Part shown: piece after piece, positions 13,432 to 26,047 of the stretch
Position numbering within the stretch: the first letter of the stretch is position 1
Layout of the letters: each line of letters starts with the position of its first letter
From: Pithys albifrons albifrons
Taxonomy: Eukaryota > Chordata > Aves > Passeriformes > Thamnophilidae
Direction: 5' to 3'
Length of the DNA: 64,000 nt
Assembly: GCF_047495875.1 (NCBI RefSeq)
Contig: NC_092458.1
Span: forward strand, 111,029,727 to 111,093,726
The notes under the pieces: generated by a model
The model's database searches: none
Seen by the model: only the letters and a program-made list of their open reading frames with translations
What the model was told of the DNA's origin: nothing
Made by a program: the position numbers and the translations under genes

Positions 13432-14950
13432 TATTATTTTCCTTTTCACCTTTTTTTTTATATGTAGCACCTCTTTAATAATGATATACTTGCTTCTGTG
13501 GTTGGTTCTTCCTGTGCCTGATTTCAGAAGAACAGCTCGAGTGATTTCCTCAGTTCAGTTTTTATATAGTGACAAGTATCTCATACTTCTATTCCATATG
13601 CTGTGTGCTTGAGTAGCCTCAGTCCAGAGGGTGAATATCCCTCTATGAACAGAACCTATATTAATAGTTTTCTGAATATATATCAGCACTAATCTGCTAT
13701 TCTAAGCTGCCACATACTATAGTCCCTTTTATGAGTCAAGAATTCATTTATAAATAGGACTAAGAAATTTTTGTTACTAATCCTTCCTTATTTTTAATGT
13801 CTACTGCTGCTGGATTACTCCACTTGTTATTTACAGCAACCACAGGAACTGTCACCTTTGGAGCTCATGCATGTGACTTTTTTTTTTCTTTTTTTCTTCT
13901 AAACTGTTAGCTTAAAAGAGGAAACTCTATATAGCATGCAAAAGGAGTGAATAGCTATAATTTCTCATTTCAGGCTGTTGTATTGGTCCAGTGCTTTATG
14001 TCTTGAAGTTTTTTCTAGGTGTTAAATTGTGCTTTTTCCCAACACCGATAGTTCTTCCCAAGTTTATCATCGGTAAATTTAATTAGCACATTCTTACCTC
14101 TGTGGTAAGTGTTGCTTATGGGAATGCTAAATAAAGTTTGTCCAAAGAGCAATCTGAGGCTTTTCAGATATAAAACAAAAGCAAGTAGAATTTGTTTTCC
14201 ACATGATATGTGAAATATTTATTGTCTTAGAACAATCTGAGAATATTTGATTCCTATCATTTGCATTTAAAAAAGATAGGGTTTTTATTTTTAATTTTCT
14301 TTAATGTATCCAACATGGTATTTCTCACACTTAAATATTCTACAGCTTCTGATGCAGACCTAGAAATTTGCTTTACTTTTGAATCGAAATTCCATTCACA
14401 TTGCATTAGAAAGAAATTATACAGATGGAAATATTTTTCCTTCTTCAATCTTCTTTATACGTTCGGTGCAAGACTTTACTTGTTGGCAGTTCTTTTTATT
14501 CTCCTTGTAATCATTAATTTACTCTTACCTTGTTTCATCTTTATGATTACTTTTTTTTTTTAAATATAATGGTTTTAATAGACTAAAGTAAAAATTGATC
14601 AGCATGGTCTCTTGATGCAGCTCTATTCAATCAAGTCAGAAACTTCTGAATAGGTTTTTGGGATTTTGTCCTGTGATCAAGATGCTCTTTCCAGACAAAC
14701 TCATGTGAAGGTGCCAAGTCTAAGTATTTGCCACATCTCAGTGGTGCAGATGCTTTAAGTCTTCCTTTTGTCCTTCTGAAATGAAAATTCTTTACTGTAG
14801 GCTGTTTGGTTTTGCCCTTTTTTTTAATCTTCTAGTTGATCTGAAAAGTTTTCTAGTTGTTCAGTCCAAGGTTGTTTCTGCTCTCCTGATTTAGCTGCAT
14901 GCCAAAACAATGTGTAAAATAATATTGACTCTAGTTTATCCTTTGCCCGA

Positions 14951-14995
14951 AAAGAAACCCCAAAACAAACCAAAAACAAACCCCAAACAAATCCC
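14951..14995. repeat. A/C-rich low-complexity tract
   Basis: A run built of AAAC and CCCAAAC units, for example ACCAAAAACAAACCCC. On the opposite strand it is G/T-rich. No coding content. Confidence 0.75.
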
Positions 14996-15568
14996 ATCTC
15001 AAACAGATTTCTCTGTTCCCATTACTGGTACTCAATGTCCTTCAATGAATATCTGGACAGTTGAAAACTTTAGAAATGAATTAACTTCTAGTGGTGTCTG
15101 CTGACAGACCAAACCCACCAAGTTGTTAACAGAGATTGAACTTGAAAAGGACGCTCTTCTACAGGACTTGCAAAGTTCTTCTGTGTGCTAAAATCACAAA
15201 GACAGAAAACTAATGTAATTTTATTTTTATTATTCAATTAATTATAAACATATACTTCTGCCTTTGAATAACATTTTTTAAATATGCCCCTTGCAGACTT
15301 GCAGGATTTTCTTATAACTTTGAAATAGAATGTAAAGTTACCTGACAGTAGAATAAAGAAATTTCTGCTTAATATAATGTTAATATTTTTACTAAACTAA
15401 AGCTGTTCACCTGGGAACAGTATTTTGGCATTACATTAAATTAACAAGACTTCATTGATTCTTAGTGCATATAGTTATGAAGTGGATTCTCACCCATATA
15501 TGGTTGTTTATATAAAATACGTGAGTTCTACATTTATAAAAGCTTCTTATAACAGGAATTGCATTAGT

Positions 15569-15597
15569 CTGTGTGTGTATATACATGTGTGTGTGTT
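15569..15597. repeat. Interrupted TG/TA microsatellite
   Basis: Two short blocks of alternating TG separated by ATATACA. The interruption suggests an old or slowly mutating microsatellite. Confidence 0.85.
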
Positions 15598-16639
15598 TAT
15601 AATTAAAGAAAAAAAAGGATTGTAATATCTGGTGTATTAAATTATACTTGATTATTTTGTTGTAAGTAATCAGTAAAATATGTCTTGGTATCTTTCTACT
15701 TATGGCAGTTCCATGTAATGTAAGTCAAGCTGAAGTTATTTTGGCTTACACTTTTTTCCCCTAAAAGTTTACAACAGTTCACTTAGAGTAACTTTTAGAA
15801 AGAAGGCAGAGGACTTAGCTTAAATAACTCTTAACTGCTCATGTGTCTTCTATATATATGCTGTAGAAGTGGGCTGCTACTCTGTGTGCATATATAGGTA
15901 AACTCTCTTAGCATATTTTGCAAGCATGTTATTGAACATCCAATCTAATAGGTATTCAGGAACAATCTTCTGTTTCTCCTTTGCTTACTCATACTTCTAA
16001 AGCACTCCCTTTGCAGAGCATATTACAGCAAATCTTTTGAAGTGTTTCATCAGAAACTGCAGGTGCCTAAGACAAGTGAGACACCCGAATTGCTGCCTTG
16101 CGAAATCTACTCATTACATGGTATTCAGACCGATTTGTGTTTATCTACAAGTCAATTTAAAATTCAGTTCTTTCAGTAAGCACCAAGACAATGGTTAAAG
16201 ATTTCTTTCCATCATAGTTACTGAAGAAAGAAAAACCAATGGTATCAGGTAACTGATCCATTTCCACTAGATTGTTTTCAGATATTCACTTTAATGTTGG
16301 AGCAGATCAGAAAGTAATAGCTAAAAAAAAATTGCAAAGTTGTTGTTATTTGCTGTGTTTACCACAAAGGGCATCTGTAAAAATCTCAAAAAATCCAGGT
16401 GCATATTTAAAAAGTAATTTACCTTATTTAAATTATTAAACTGGGGATGACAAATTATAAGACTGATTCATTGTTTATTTTAGCAGCATCAGTTGCCAGA
16501 GAGATTGCTATCCTCCTACATTGTTTCTAAACATTTTTGCTTGGGAAAATGACCAAATTTTTCATCATTTCTGACTTTGCCAGGATGCATTTGTTCTGTG
16601 ACATAAAGCTGTTAGATATGCTCTAAATACTCTGGAAAT

Positions 16640-17180
16640 TACAGATCGCTTGAATGGCAGTGTTAGTCAGCATCTTCAGCTGTTTTGGCCTCCAGGAGGC
16701 TGTGTAAGGGTGGTGGGTGGAGCACACAGTGCTGCTCAGCTGTTGGATGTGGCCCTGTGCCTCAGTGGAGGTTCTCCTGGTGGCATCCCTGTGTGCCTGG
16801 CAGCTCTGAGGGACACGGAGCAGCTCCTGAGGCAGCTGCTCACTCCATCTCTGAGTGCCTTTGGCTCTGTACTCGCCTGTATGGATAGAGCTGCAGCTGG
16901 AGGTGGGGAGGAAGGAGATGGCACAACCACTCTAGGGGAGCAGTGAAGGTTATCAGAGGAGCCACAGCAGAGAGGGAACACTGGTGCCTGCAGGAGAGGA
17001 AAATGGAAGCCATGAAGAAGAGGATACAGCAGTGAGACTGGATCAGAGCAAGAGGGAAGAGAAGCTGCAGCAGTGTGTGATAAGAAGAGAAGGGTCTGTG
17101 GAATACAGCCAAAGAGGAGGAGGAAGCAACAGCCATGGGCCTCTTTAGAGAAGTTAGAACAAGTGAATCAGACACTGCTT
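16640..17180. other. GC-richer patch of unknown origin
   Basis: This ~540-base stretch is clearly richer in G+C than its surroundings and is purine-rich on the plus strand in its second half (16900-17120). It has overlapping open frames on both strands: 98 codons at 16650-16946 plus, 111 codons at 16840-17175 minus. Several overlapping frames are open because stop codons are rare in such composition, so I do not call a gene. An 8-bp inverted repeat (GAGCAGCT, 16818-16825 with 16834-16841) lies inside. It may be a degraded LTR or other transposon fragment, but I cannot match it to a family. Confidence 0.5.
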
Positions 17181-19480
17181 AGAACTTTAACAGTATAGAA
17201 ATATTCAAAGTATGGTCATCAACATTAAAATTGTCCAAGCAAGAACACGTCCAGGTAAAATGATGTACTCTTTGTCCCTCCTGGTGATGTAGCATGACAA
17301 CCAGATGACCCTGGTGCTGCTGAGGGTTTAATCTGTGAGCTTGAAGCTCAGGATACAGCTGGCATGCTGTTGACTTACATGTGTCTTTGCACTTGGGTAG
17401 TGTTCTGGGACACTGATTATTTTACTCTGATTTTAAGACATCTTAAATTTTCTCTTCTGATAGGTAGAACAATATTATAGCCACCAACATTTGCAGATTT
17501 GATAATAATGAATAGAATTTCTTTTATATATGCACTAACTCATAAAATATTTCCTAACTACAAGTGCTAAACAAGTTAATATACCTGTATGTTTTTTCTT
17601 TATTTTGAGTTGTGTAGTTTGACTGTCCCACACATTGCAAAAAAATGAAATATAGAAGTATAGTTGAACTGGGACTCTGACAATGTGCCAAATATGAGTC
17701 AGTCAAAAAAAGAATCAAACGTTTTAAATATAGATATTGCATTATTCTAAAAGAATGTAATATGTAAAATAAAACAAAACAGTATTATTATTTTATTTAT
17801 ATATGTGTATAAATAGATTGCATAAATATGGATTTATATAAGATTCTGAGATATTGTGATGTTCTAAACTGTGCAGTAAACCCTGATTTTTTAAGTCATC
17901 CTGAAAAAATCAGGAAGCTCCAAGCTCTTTTTTTGGCTTCATGTCTGGTTCTGCACAAGCTAAGAGTACTCTTTCATGATCCATCCTTAACGCCTGTCTG
18001 AAATTGCCAAATTTAGACACATAAAAAATCCCCAACAAAATAGCCAAAGCCTAAAGCTAATACTTCACTCTCCCTCTTCCTTTTTGTGTGTCTTAGATTG
18101 TTCAGGTGAAAGTGAAAAATACAACAGTAGAAGACATGGGCATGTTTTTCTACATATCAGGGGACAAAGGGGAGGTTACTATATCCTTTTCTGAATGTAG
18201 CTTCCTCCTGGCTTACTGGAACTATTTTGACAATTTTATATCTTCTTTTATTTGCCTCAAAGTTTATGACCCATCTGTTGGACATAAACAACCAGCAGAT
18301 CCCCTTGGTTTGCAAGAACTGCCTGATTCAATGGCATTTAAAAGCAGAGCCGGTTATTGGATAGAGAGGATGTTGTGTACAAGGGGTAGATGTGTATAGG
18401 ATTGTAGAAGCTTTTGTAATACAGTGGATATTGGGGAGTAGGGAATTTGAGTGGCTTGTGGCTGAAAAAGAAAAGGTATGACAGTCTCCACTGAGAGCTT
18501 GTTCTTTCTTCCCATATTCTATTGTCAAAATCTCTAAATCAGCCATGTGTATGCATGCTTGCAAATGATTACTATCTTAAAAATCCTGCATAAAAGTATT
18601 TTTATTCCATTTCGGAACATCAGAATTCCCTGAAATAGGCAGGTCTTCTGATACTGCAAGTGTCAGTGCTCCTTCTGCTGCATTTGCTGTCAACTTCACG
18701 TGCCAGCACATTACTGGACTGTAGTGCAAAGCCTGGAAAGTTTTATCTATGAAATAGCCCAATTTTAGTGTTAATGCTTACTTGGTTCAAAAACTTTCAA
18801 ATCATCTGTTTTTTGAGAATAGCGTTTTTTTGCACAGTAAAATCGCTACAGCAGAGTAGTTTTATGTAAGTTGATACTCCATGTTTGTCAAGGTAAAGTA
18901 TATTCAGAACACTGACAGTGAACACTATTAGCTTTGTTACTGGGCCACTGTGGTTGTAGGAGATCTTTCTGGTCACTTAGCTTTTGTGTTTAGGGCATTT
19001 TACGAAGCTTTCCAGGTTTTCTAAGTCTCATCACCCTTAAAAAGCTCCAACTTGCTATCAGTTGGTCAAATAAAATATAAATACAGATAAGCAATTCCAG
19101 TTAATGCAAGTGTGGAACTTGCATATCTTGTATGTGCCAAGCATTCCTTGTATACCACGTGCACTGATTTCTCATAATTGGGGATGAATCTTTAAATTTT
19201 GATTTAAAGAAAAATGGTAAGAATAATTTGCTTATTCATGCAAGGGCAAGCTGATGGTAGTACAACCTAGAAAAGTCACTGCTTAATCTGAGTTGTGCAT
19301 TTCATCCACAAGTTTGAAGCAAATTCTGTGTTACAATATTTCCCTTTTATTGATTTTTTGTTTGTTTTTGGTTACTTCATTAGTTTCAGTCTTTTGAGGA
19401 ATTTCTCCTTGCATAGCTATAATGTTTAAGCAGATAAAAGCTGACTAAGAGGGACACTACAGAGGCTTGAGGTTTTCTGT
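17181..19480. other. AT-rich non-coding stretch with one splice-acceptor-like open frame
   Basis: Mostly unremarkable. A pyrimidine-rich run at 18067-18096 ends in TTAG, and the frame is open from that AG to a stop at 18397-18399 (see findings). No repeat family recognised. Confidence 0.5.
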
Positions 19481-19878
19481 ACAAATCAGGTGGGCAAGAA
19501 CTTGGGAGGGGACCTAGCCAAGACAGACTCAAACTGATCAAAGGGACGTTCCATGCCACATGATGTCAGCTCAAAAATAAAAGCTAAGGGAAAGGAGGAC
19601 GAAGGTTGACATTTGTTATGTGTACTGAAGCCCTGCTTCCTGGGAAGTGGTTGGACATTGCCTGCTGATGAGAAGGAGAGAAAAAAAATCTTTTGATTTC
19701 CTTTGCTTCCACATGGTTTTCTTTGTTAAACTGCCTTTGACTTGACCCATGGGTTTTTTTTGACACATGTTTTTATCTTTTTTTCCCATTTCATTTTCTT
19801 ACTCCCCTGTCCTGCTGAGAAGGGAGTGATAGAGCGGCTTGGAAGAGCTGCCATCCAGCAAAGCTCAGTCCACCACAA
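19481..19878 (+). mobile_element. Avian endogenous retrovirus solo LTR, 5'-truncated
   Basis: The text resembles an avian ERV LTR in sense orientation. Landmarks in order are a GCCAAGACAGAC-like block (19517), 'ATTCCATGCC'-like and 'TGATGTCAGCTC' blocks with AATAAA at 19576-19581, 'GCCCTGCTTCCTGGGA' (19631), 'TTGACTTGACCCATGGG' (19737), and the typical 3' end 'CCTGTCCTGCTGAGAAGGGA' followed by 'GTGATAGAGCGGCTT', closing at CCACCACA (19871-19878). LTRs of this type usually open with TGTGGTGG; I see no such start upstream, so the 5' part is missing or has diverged. No internal gag/pol/env sequence adjoins it. Open frames inside (119 codons on the minus strand at 19726-20085) are incidental. The family name is not certain. 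Confidence 0.75.
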
Positions 19879-22800
19879 ATGGCAGCAAATCTGTTGATAC
19901 TTTGTGAGTTTGCTGTGAGTTCTCACAGTCATTCTGTGCCTCATACAGCTGTAACCAAATTCGTCAAATGAACATGAGTTTGTAGTATTAAAGAAGGAGA
20001 GTCTGGGTAATCTTAATGCCTTAATAAGCTGGAGGGAGATCTGAGTATTAATTTCATTGAGTTTAGAAAATAAAAGGGGATTCAAACTCTGAAAAAAGCA
20101 GGGACTGAATTTATTTCTCCCTATTACAGAATTCTTCTGGTGGTGGACTATTTTGTTGTTATCAATGCAGCTCTAATGGAATTTTGAAGGTAGATGTCAA
20201 GTAGGGTTAGTTGGTTTGTGTGTTTGTTTGTTGTTTTTTTCTTTGTAGTTTTACCACTTAGCTTTTATTATTCTGTGCTACCACTGGCTTCTGAGTAACA
20301 TTGAGAAAATATTTAATCACAACTTTCCAAAACAGAAGATCATGTTGATGGTACAAGTGCAAATGTAGTCTCTAATTTGTATTTTCTACTGTTGAATTGG
20401 TGTCTAATTTTGTAATGGTGTATCAGTTCACCTCTCGAGCTTTTGATACCAAATTGACTATGTAGCATTTTGAGTTGCTTTCTTTCACTTACTTCTGTTT
20501 TCAATATTCCATTTAATTACTTGACTTAGACTAATAAATGGGTTTGTTCTTACATCCTGAAAGTATAGTTTTACTTTAATTGCTATATCTGATTTCACAT
20601 TAGTGTGGAGTATCCTAGCAACTTAATTCCTTGGTAATTCTTATTTCATAGTTATTACTTCTGCAGTTTGACCAACCTTTTCTTTTCTTGTTTCTTGCAA
20701 TGTGAATCTAAATATGGCTCTGTCTAATCTGCCATTTATTTCTTCAACAAAATGGAGAATACCCAGTTATAGAAATGAATTCTAGATTAAACAAGTCTAC
20801 TAAAAACTGATGCAATGTGTATCTTCTTGCTGTGTTAATGGATTTCCATTCTTTATCGTTTATTCAGATGAGGTAAATGTTTTTTTGCCTTGAAATCTCT
20901 CTCGACCTTGAAAAACTGTTTTATAATCTTTAGTCTGTACAGAGTTATGTTCTGCAAAATTGGCATTCACATTGGGGAGGTCATCCTGACAAGTGTGTTT
21001 GCATCTCCAAGGCTGTTTATTTGGGAAACTGAATGGAAAGAACACTATTATTTCTGGATATGCCTGATATTGTAGCAAATTGGTTTTGTATATTGGGTGT
21101 CTAAATAGGTTTGTGTTGGACTAAATTGTTTTTTTCTTCAAGATTTTGAGTGCTTGGAGTGATTGGACGTGTGTACTGTTAAAGTAAAATAAAAGTTATC
21201 ATTTATTTAGCATCACTTTTCTCCTGGTTAGTTCCTTTATCACAGAGTACATTTTGGGAAGAAATTTGTTTATATTTTGGGGCCCTGAAATAGAAAGCAA
21301 ATGTCATCCTGGACTTGAGATTAGCATCATGCTTAGAGAAAATAGGAGTGCTGTGCAGCTGGAGTTATTTGAAAATGAGCTGGGGAGAGGAATTAAAGGA
21401 CAGATGTTTTTTTCCGTTTAAACTAATGCGGATATGTTAAATATGAGAGTAGTGCTGACACATTAATAAAATTATGAAGGAAAGTGTATATGTATTTTTA
21501 TGGTGAGAAGAATTTAACATCCTTTCTGACATTACAAAGTTAAACATTGAAATAAATAAAATTTGTCAAACCCATGTGTTTGGTTACTGAAGTGCTCGCT
21601 AACATGGGGTTCAGCTTCACTGCTGTAGCTTGATATATTGAATTTTACTCTTTGGCTGTAAAGATCCTGTTGGAAATGACAAAGGTGACAAAACTATTTT
21701 TAGTAAAAGAATGCCTGTGATACTTCGTAATTTTTGCTAAATAATCAAAATATCTCTGGGGGAAAAAAGTATCTTGTTAGAAAAATGAATGGCTGTAAAT
21801 GCCTATTCACACAGCATACCTGTTTTATAGGCTGTAAAGTCAGAAGACCTGAGAAAACTGGAGTTCCTGAGAAACCCTGTGGTCAGAAATACATGTACAG
21901 AGAATCCCAACTGCACTTTCTGGCTGCTGCTGTGCATTGGGAGTCCTTGGGGAAAGCAGTAAAGCAGATTTAAATCTAATCTCACAATTCTGCTGTGGAA
22001 GGGATAAGCCATCACTTCAGCTTGAACTCTGCGAGTCTGTACTCTGGGAACTTAGACATGGCTATAATTTTCCTTCTCTCCCTACTTTCCTGAGATTCTG
22101 GATTTTTATCTTTGTATGTAATATATATTCATTAATTCATCTTTTCAGGTGATGGATTGAATGCTTATTCCAGTTAATGTTCAAAGTTAAATTTTTTGAG
22201 TCTTCCCAATGGAGGACTCCTTACTAGTACCTTCTCATTATGCTCTCAGTACTAAGAATATTAAGAAAATGTGTGTAGTTATTACTAGAATTCCAGGGAA
22301 AAAAGAAAAGTTGATCTGCATCTTAGAATAAGAAGATATTCAAATAAAAAAAATAACAGTAATCAGGATATTTAATACATCCTAAATTGTGCCTTTCACT
22401 AATGAAATTTAATGTAATATATCAACATATTTTTCCAGGCACAAATGAAGAAAAATAGAGATCCAGTTTGTTTTAATCAATTTTTATTAATTCTGCCCTG
22501 AAGCTCTTCATGGTTTCAGCATGGAACATAAACATGCAGAGCAGCAGACAGAGAGGAAATCTGTCTCATTAATCTCTTTTGGACAGAGCATGGCAGAGAG
22601 TCATTTAGGATGCAGACAGGTTTTATGGATAGCATGCTGTCCATGTTTCCACCCAGGCCAGAAAGGCTCCTGTGTCCTGGTCCAAAAAGGTGCCAAGCTA
22701 TTAGTACAGGGAGTGCAGTCAGGAAAGGAGTGAACAAAGTTTCCCGTCTTCAGCTTGGGAGGTGAAAGGGAAAAGGTAAAAATCTCAGGATTTTTCTTCT

Positions 22801-22930
22801 ATGAAAGAAGTTACTCATATTAAACCACATAACTGTGTCTTATCAGAGACCTTGTGTTCTAGTTTGAGGCATCTTTATTTCTAGTTCATAGGAAATATTT
22901 GAAAAAAAACTGTAAATAGCTGATTCAGAA

Positions 22931-23140
22931 GTTGTGGTAGTGGTTTTTGTTGGGTTTGGTGGGTTTTTTGATATTTGTTTTTTTGTTTTGTTTTGGTTTT
23001 ACAATTTGGGATTAAATATTTTAACTGGTTTACTTTTAGGATAAAAAACTCCAACAATAATTGAAAAAAAAAAAGGAAAAGACCTTTAAAAACCCACAAA
23101 AAATCCCCAAACAAAAACCACACAAACCCCCAAACCTGTA
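22931..23140. repeat. G/T-rich tract facing a complementary A/C-rich tract
   Basis: 22931-22998 is almost only G and T; 23087-23136 is almost only A and C. A 12-base segment GTGGTTTTTGTT (22940-22951) is exactly complementary to 23110-23121, and the flanks are loosely complementary as well. A transcript could fold into an imperfect hairpin with a ~160-base loop. Confidence 0.65.
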
Positions 23141-26013
23141 GGAAATAGCAGTTGGTGTTTTAATGAATAGCAGTTGTGCAACAGATTGGACAAAAGTGAT
23201 ACACTGAATAGTTTGTAGCTTGTTGAGGCAGTTTGCTCATGTTTTTTCTACACTCTAGAGAGCTCCTGATATTTCATCGAGGGCTAGAAGTCTTCACAGA
23301 CCATGCTCCAGCTCCGAGCTTTCATGTGCTCTTGAACAGAGGCATTGTCACTTTCTGTGCTCCAAAGTAGTTCAGACTCCCTGTTCCACAGAAGGGAGAC
23401 AGGAAACCTGAGCACACAAGGGCTGGTCCCTGCCTGTTCATATAAACTGATAAATAATTGATGATTTGATGGCAGTATGTCCTGAAATTGCCAGGAGTGG
23501 AAGGGAACCTTCCCAGGTAGTGTGCCCTGAAATTCCTGGTTTCATAAAAGGTTAATCACCTCTGAGACATTTGGGTAGTATTTAGCATTTTCCAGAAATC
23601 CATTAGAAAATAACTAGCTGTGTTTGAGAATCAATATTGAAATGCAGAATATTACAGCTGTGTAAAATGAGACACTAACCTGTCTCTCCAAAGTGGAATA
23701 TAATTTATATTACATTTTATAAGGCATTTTCTGAAAGAAACTAATACATGATGTATCACAAAGATGATTCTTGTTCCTACAGGGAAGTAAGAATGGAAGT
23801 TTTGTACATTACCATCCATATGGTTTATATGCTTAATTTCTCATAAAAATAGATGCAAAAATGTTTCTAATTGTTATTTTTTAGTAACTTCAGTTGTCAT
23901 TCACTTTTTCTAATGATCTATATTTTAGAATCTGGAAGAATTTATCTTTCAAAGAGAACAGGAAGGGTAAATCCCAGCTGGACAGCTCCCTTGTAATTTA
24001 GCTTGATAGATTTTAAAATAAAGTGGCTCTTAAGTATCTGTCTGTTTGTTTCCCTCCTCCAGTATTACTGATTTTATTGCTGAACTGACATGAGGGATAA
24101 AAGAACTGTGAGTGCAATAACAGAGTATCTGGTTTGCTAGGGGGCAACAGAGTTAAGTAAAATATTGAGAATCTCTGTAAAGCAAAAAAGGGATTTTTTA
24201 ATTGTTTTTTTTTATCATCTGTGTTACACTGGCATTTTGGCTTTGGAGACTGATAGTGTGCTGTCATAATCAGTCTTTTTGTAAAATGTATGAGTAGTAA
24301 GTCACCACAGTAAACTCTAATTACTGCTACTTTTCCAAAAAGTTGATGTAAAGGAGGATTATAACCAGCATGTTTTGATGGCCCACTACATGATATTATA
24401 AAAATTCTGGACTCTCTGGCTTTACTAAATAATCTTTCTTCCCAGATGAAATTTTTGGAGGAAATTATGAGTATACTTTTGGTTTAGTCTGCTCTCATCT
24501 CTTTCTTGGTGAGACACTCAAGTCCTGATTTGCAGAACGACACTGGTGTAGGAAGTGAGATATCTGAAGGATGATCTTTAGTAACTTGTCAAGGGGTCTA
24601 GATATAAATCAAAAAGTGTGCACTAAATGTACTTTCAAGACAAGTCCTTTTGTACTCTAAAAAGGACCACCACTTTAATATCTCATCATCACTTTCATAC
24701 CAGTTTGGAGAACCAACTCTGTCCTACGTTGTCAGGGGCTTATTGCTAAGCAGCTGTCACCTGGCTCAGATAAGTGCTCTAACCAGAGGGCTTGGAGAAT
24801 CCTGATGCATGAATTCCCTCTCTGAACATCAGGATGGCTACAGAGTGTTATAACTGTGATGGGAAGCGTGTGAAGTAAAATAACTTACTTTGCTTGATAA
24901 AAAAGCTTGATATTCCCTTGGTGAGACAGAATGAAATAAAACTTTTATCTGGGTAGTGAGTCTGTACCATTTTTTGATTATCCAAACCACTGTCTCCTTT
25001 TGGGATTCTCTACATCCTACTTAAATGGTACTGGTTGAGCAATACCCTGTTCCCTTCTGCTTTCCATGACCATCATTTGAAATACAACAAGGTTCCTCAT
25101 TTTACAACTCCATTTCTAGTGATGGCAAATTTCAGACCTGTTTATCCGACAATGTTAGATTCTCAAGTTAGATGCTTAAGCCTCTGAGACTCGTGGACTG
25201 AAATAAATTGTTCATTGTCATCCAACTTTCATATTTTCCTGCTCAATATCTTTGAACTGCATCCCCTGGTGTTAAGTTGCTCTTTGCTGTGAATGCTCTG
25301 TGCAAACTGGACCCTCACTGCTGACTTGGATACAACGCTGTTAAATAATTGCAGTGTAAATGGTGAGTATCATTGCCCTGAAGTACCACAGTTTATCTGA
25401 CTTTATTAAAGATGGCTTTTGCAAGTTTTAAGTTTTTAACAATTTTCTTTTGTTTGATTTGAAGAAATTGTTCACAATATCCTTATAATTTTCTCAAAAT
25501 CATGCAATTTCCAGATTTGCTTTATTTCTTTTATTTTTAATTTTTTTTTTTCTGAAAAAGCTAAGGCCTGCAAAATGAGGTGTTATGATTACTCATGGCT
25601 ACTAGAGTAAAGAATTGGCTCAGTTCAATGTAAACCTTGGGTAATACTTGTGCAAAAAGGGAAACGAGAAATTAGGAAGGATGGTAATGGCAATTCTGAT
25701 TGACATTTCAAAATTCAGTCCACCGCTGGGATATGTTGGAAAAACCAAAGTGAGTGTTCCAGGCTTATGTTGCTGCATGATTAACTCATTTGAATATAAT
25801 ACTTTTGATGTATTTGCTGGTATAAGTATTTTTAATATGTGCTAGCAGCCTAAAAGTAAAAAAAAAATTCAGTTTTAAGTGAGATTTCTGTGAAATTCTT
25901 CATGGTTCCATACCTGCAGCCTGTACAGGTTAGCTGTTCACCCTGGTCTGTGCACAGTAGAAAGATGTAGAGCTGAAATCACTTAGCTGAGGGAGAAAGA
26001 ATTTCCTTCGAGA

Positions 26014-26047
26014 GGAAGAAATTCCCATCTTTGGGAATTATTCTTCC
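26014..26047. repeat. 14-bp hairpin with 4-nt loop and 2-nt bulge
   Basis: GGAAGAA-ATTCCCA (26014-26027), loop TCTT, then TGGGAAT-TA-TTCTTCC (26032-26047). Both segments pair fully except for the bulged TA. An alternative pairing with GAATTTCCTTC just upstream (26000-26010) is also possible, so two structures compete. Confidence 0.8.

Larger units (their letters stand above)
9821..16639. other. AT-rich non-coding stretch
   Basis: No recognisable gene or repeat family. It contains a long AT-only-like patch at about 11000-11110, an 18-bp palindrome (13414-13431), an A/C-rich tract (14951-14995) and a TG repeat (15569-15597). An acceptor-like CCTTTTTTCAG at 12488-12498 is followed by 27 open codons and a stop; the peptide is not recognisable. 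Confidence 0.55.

Noticed and set aside
19726..20085. 119-codon minus-strand frame
   Set aside because: Half of it is antisense to the LTR 3' end; no homology recognised.
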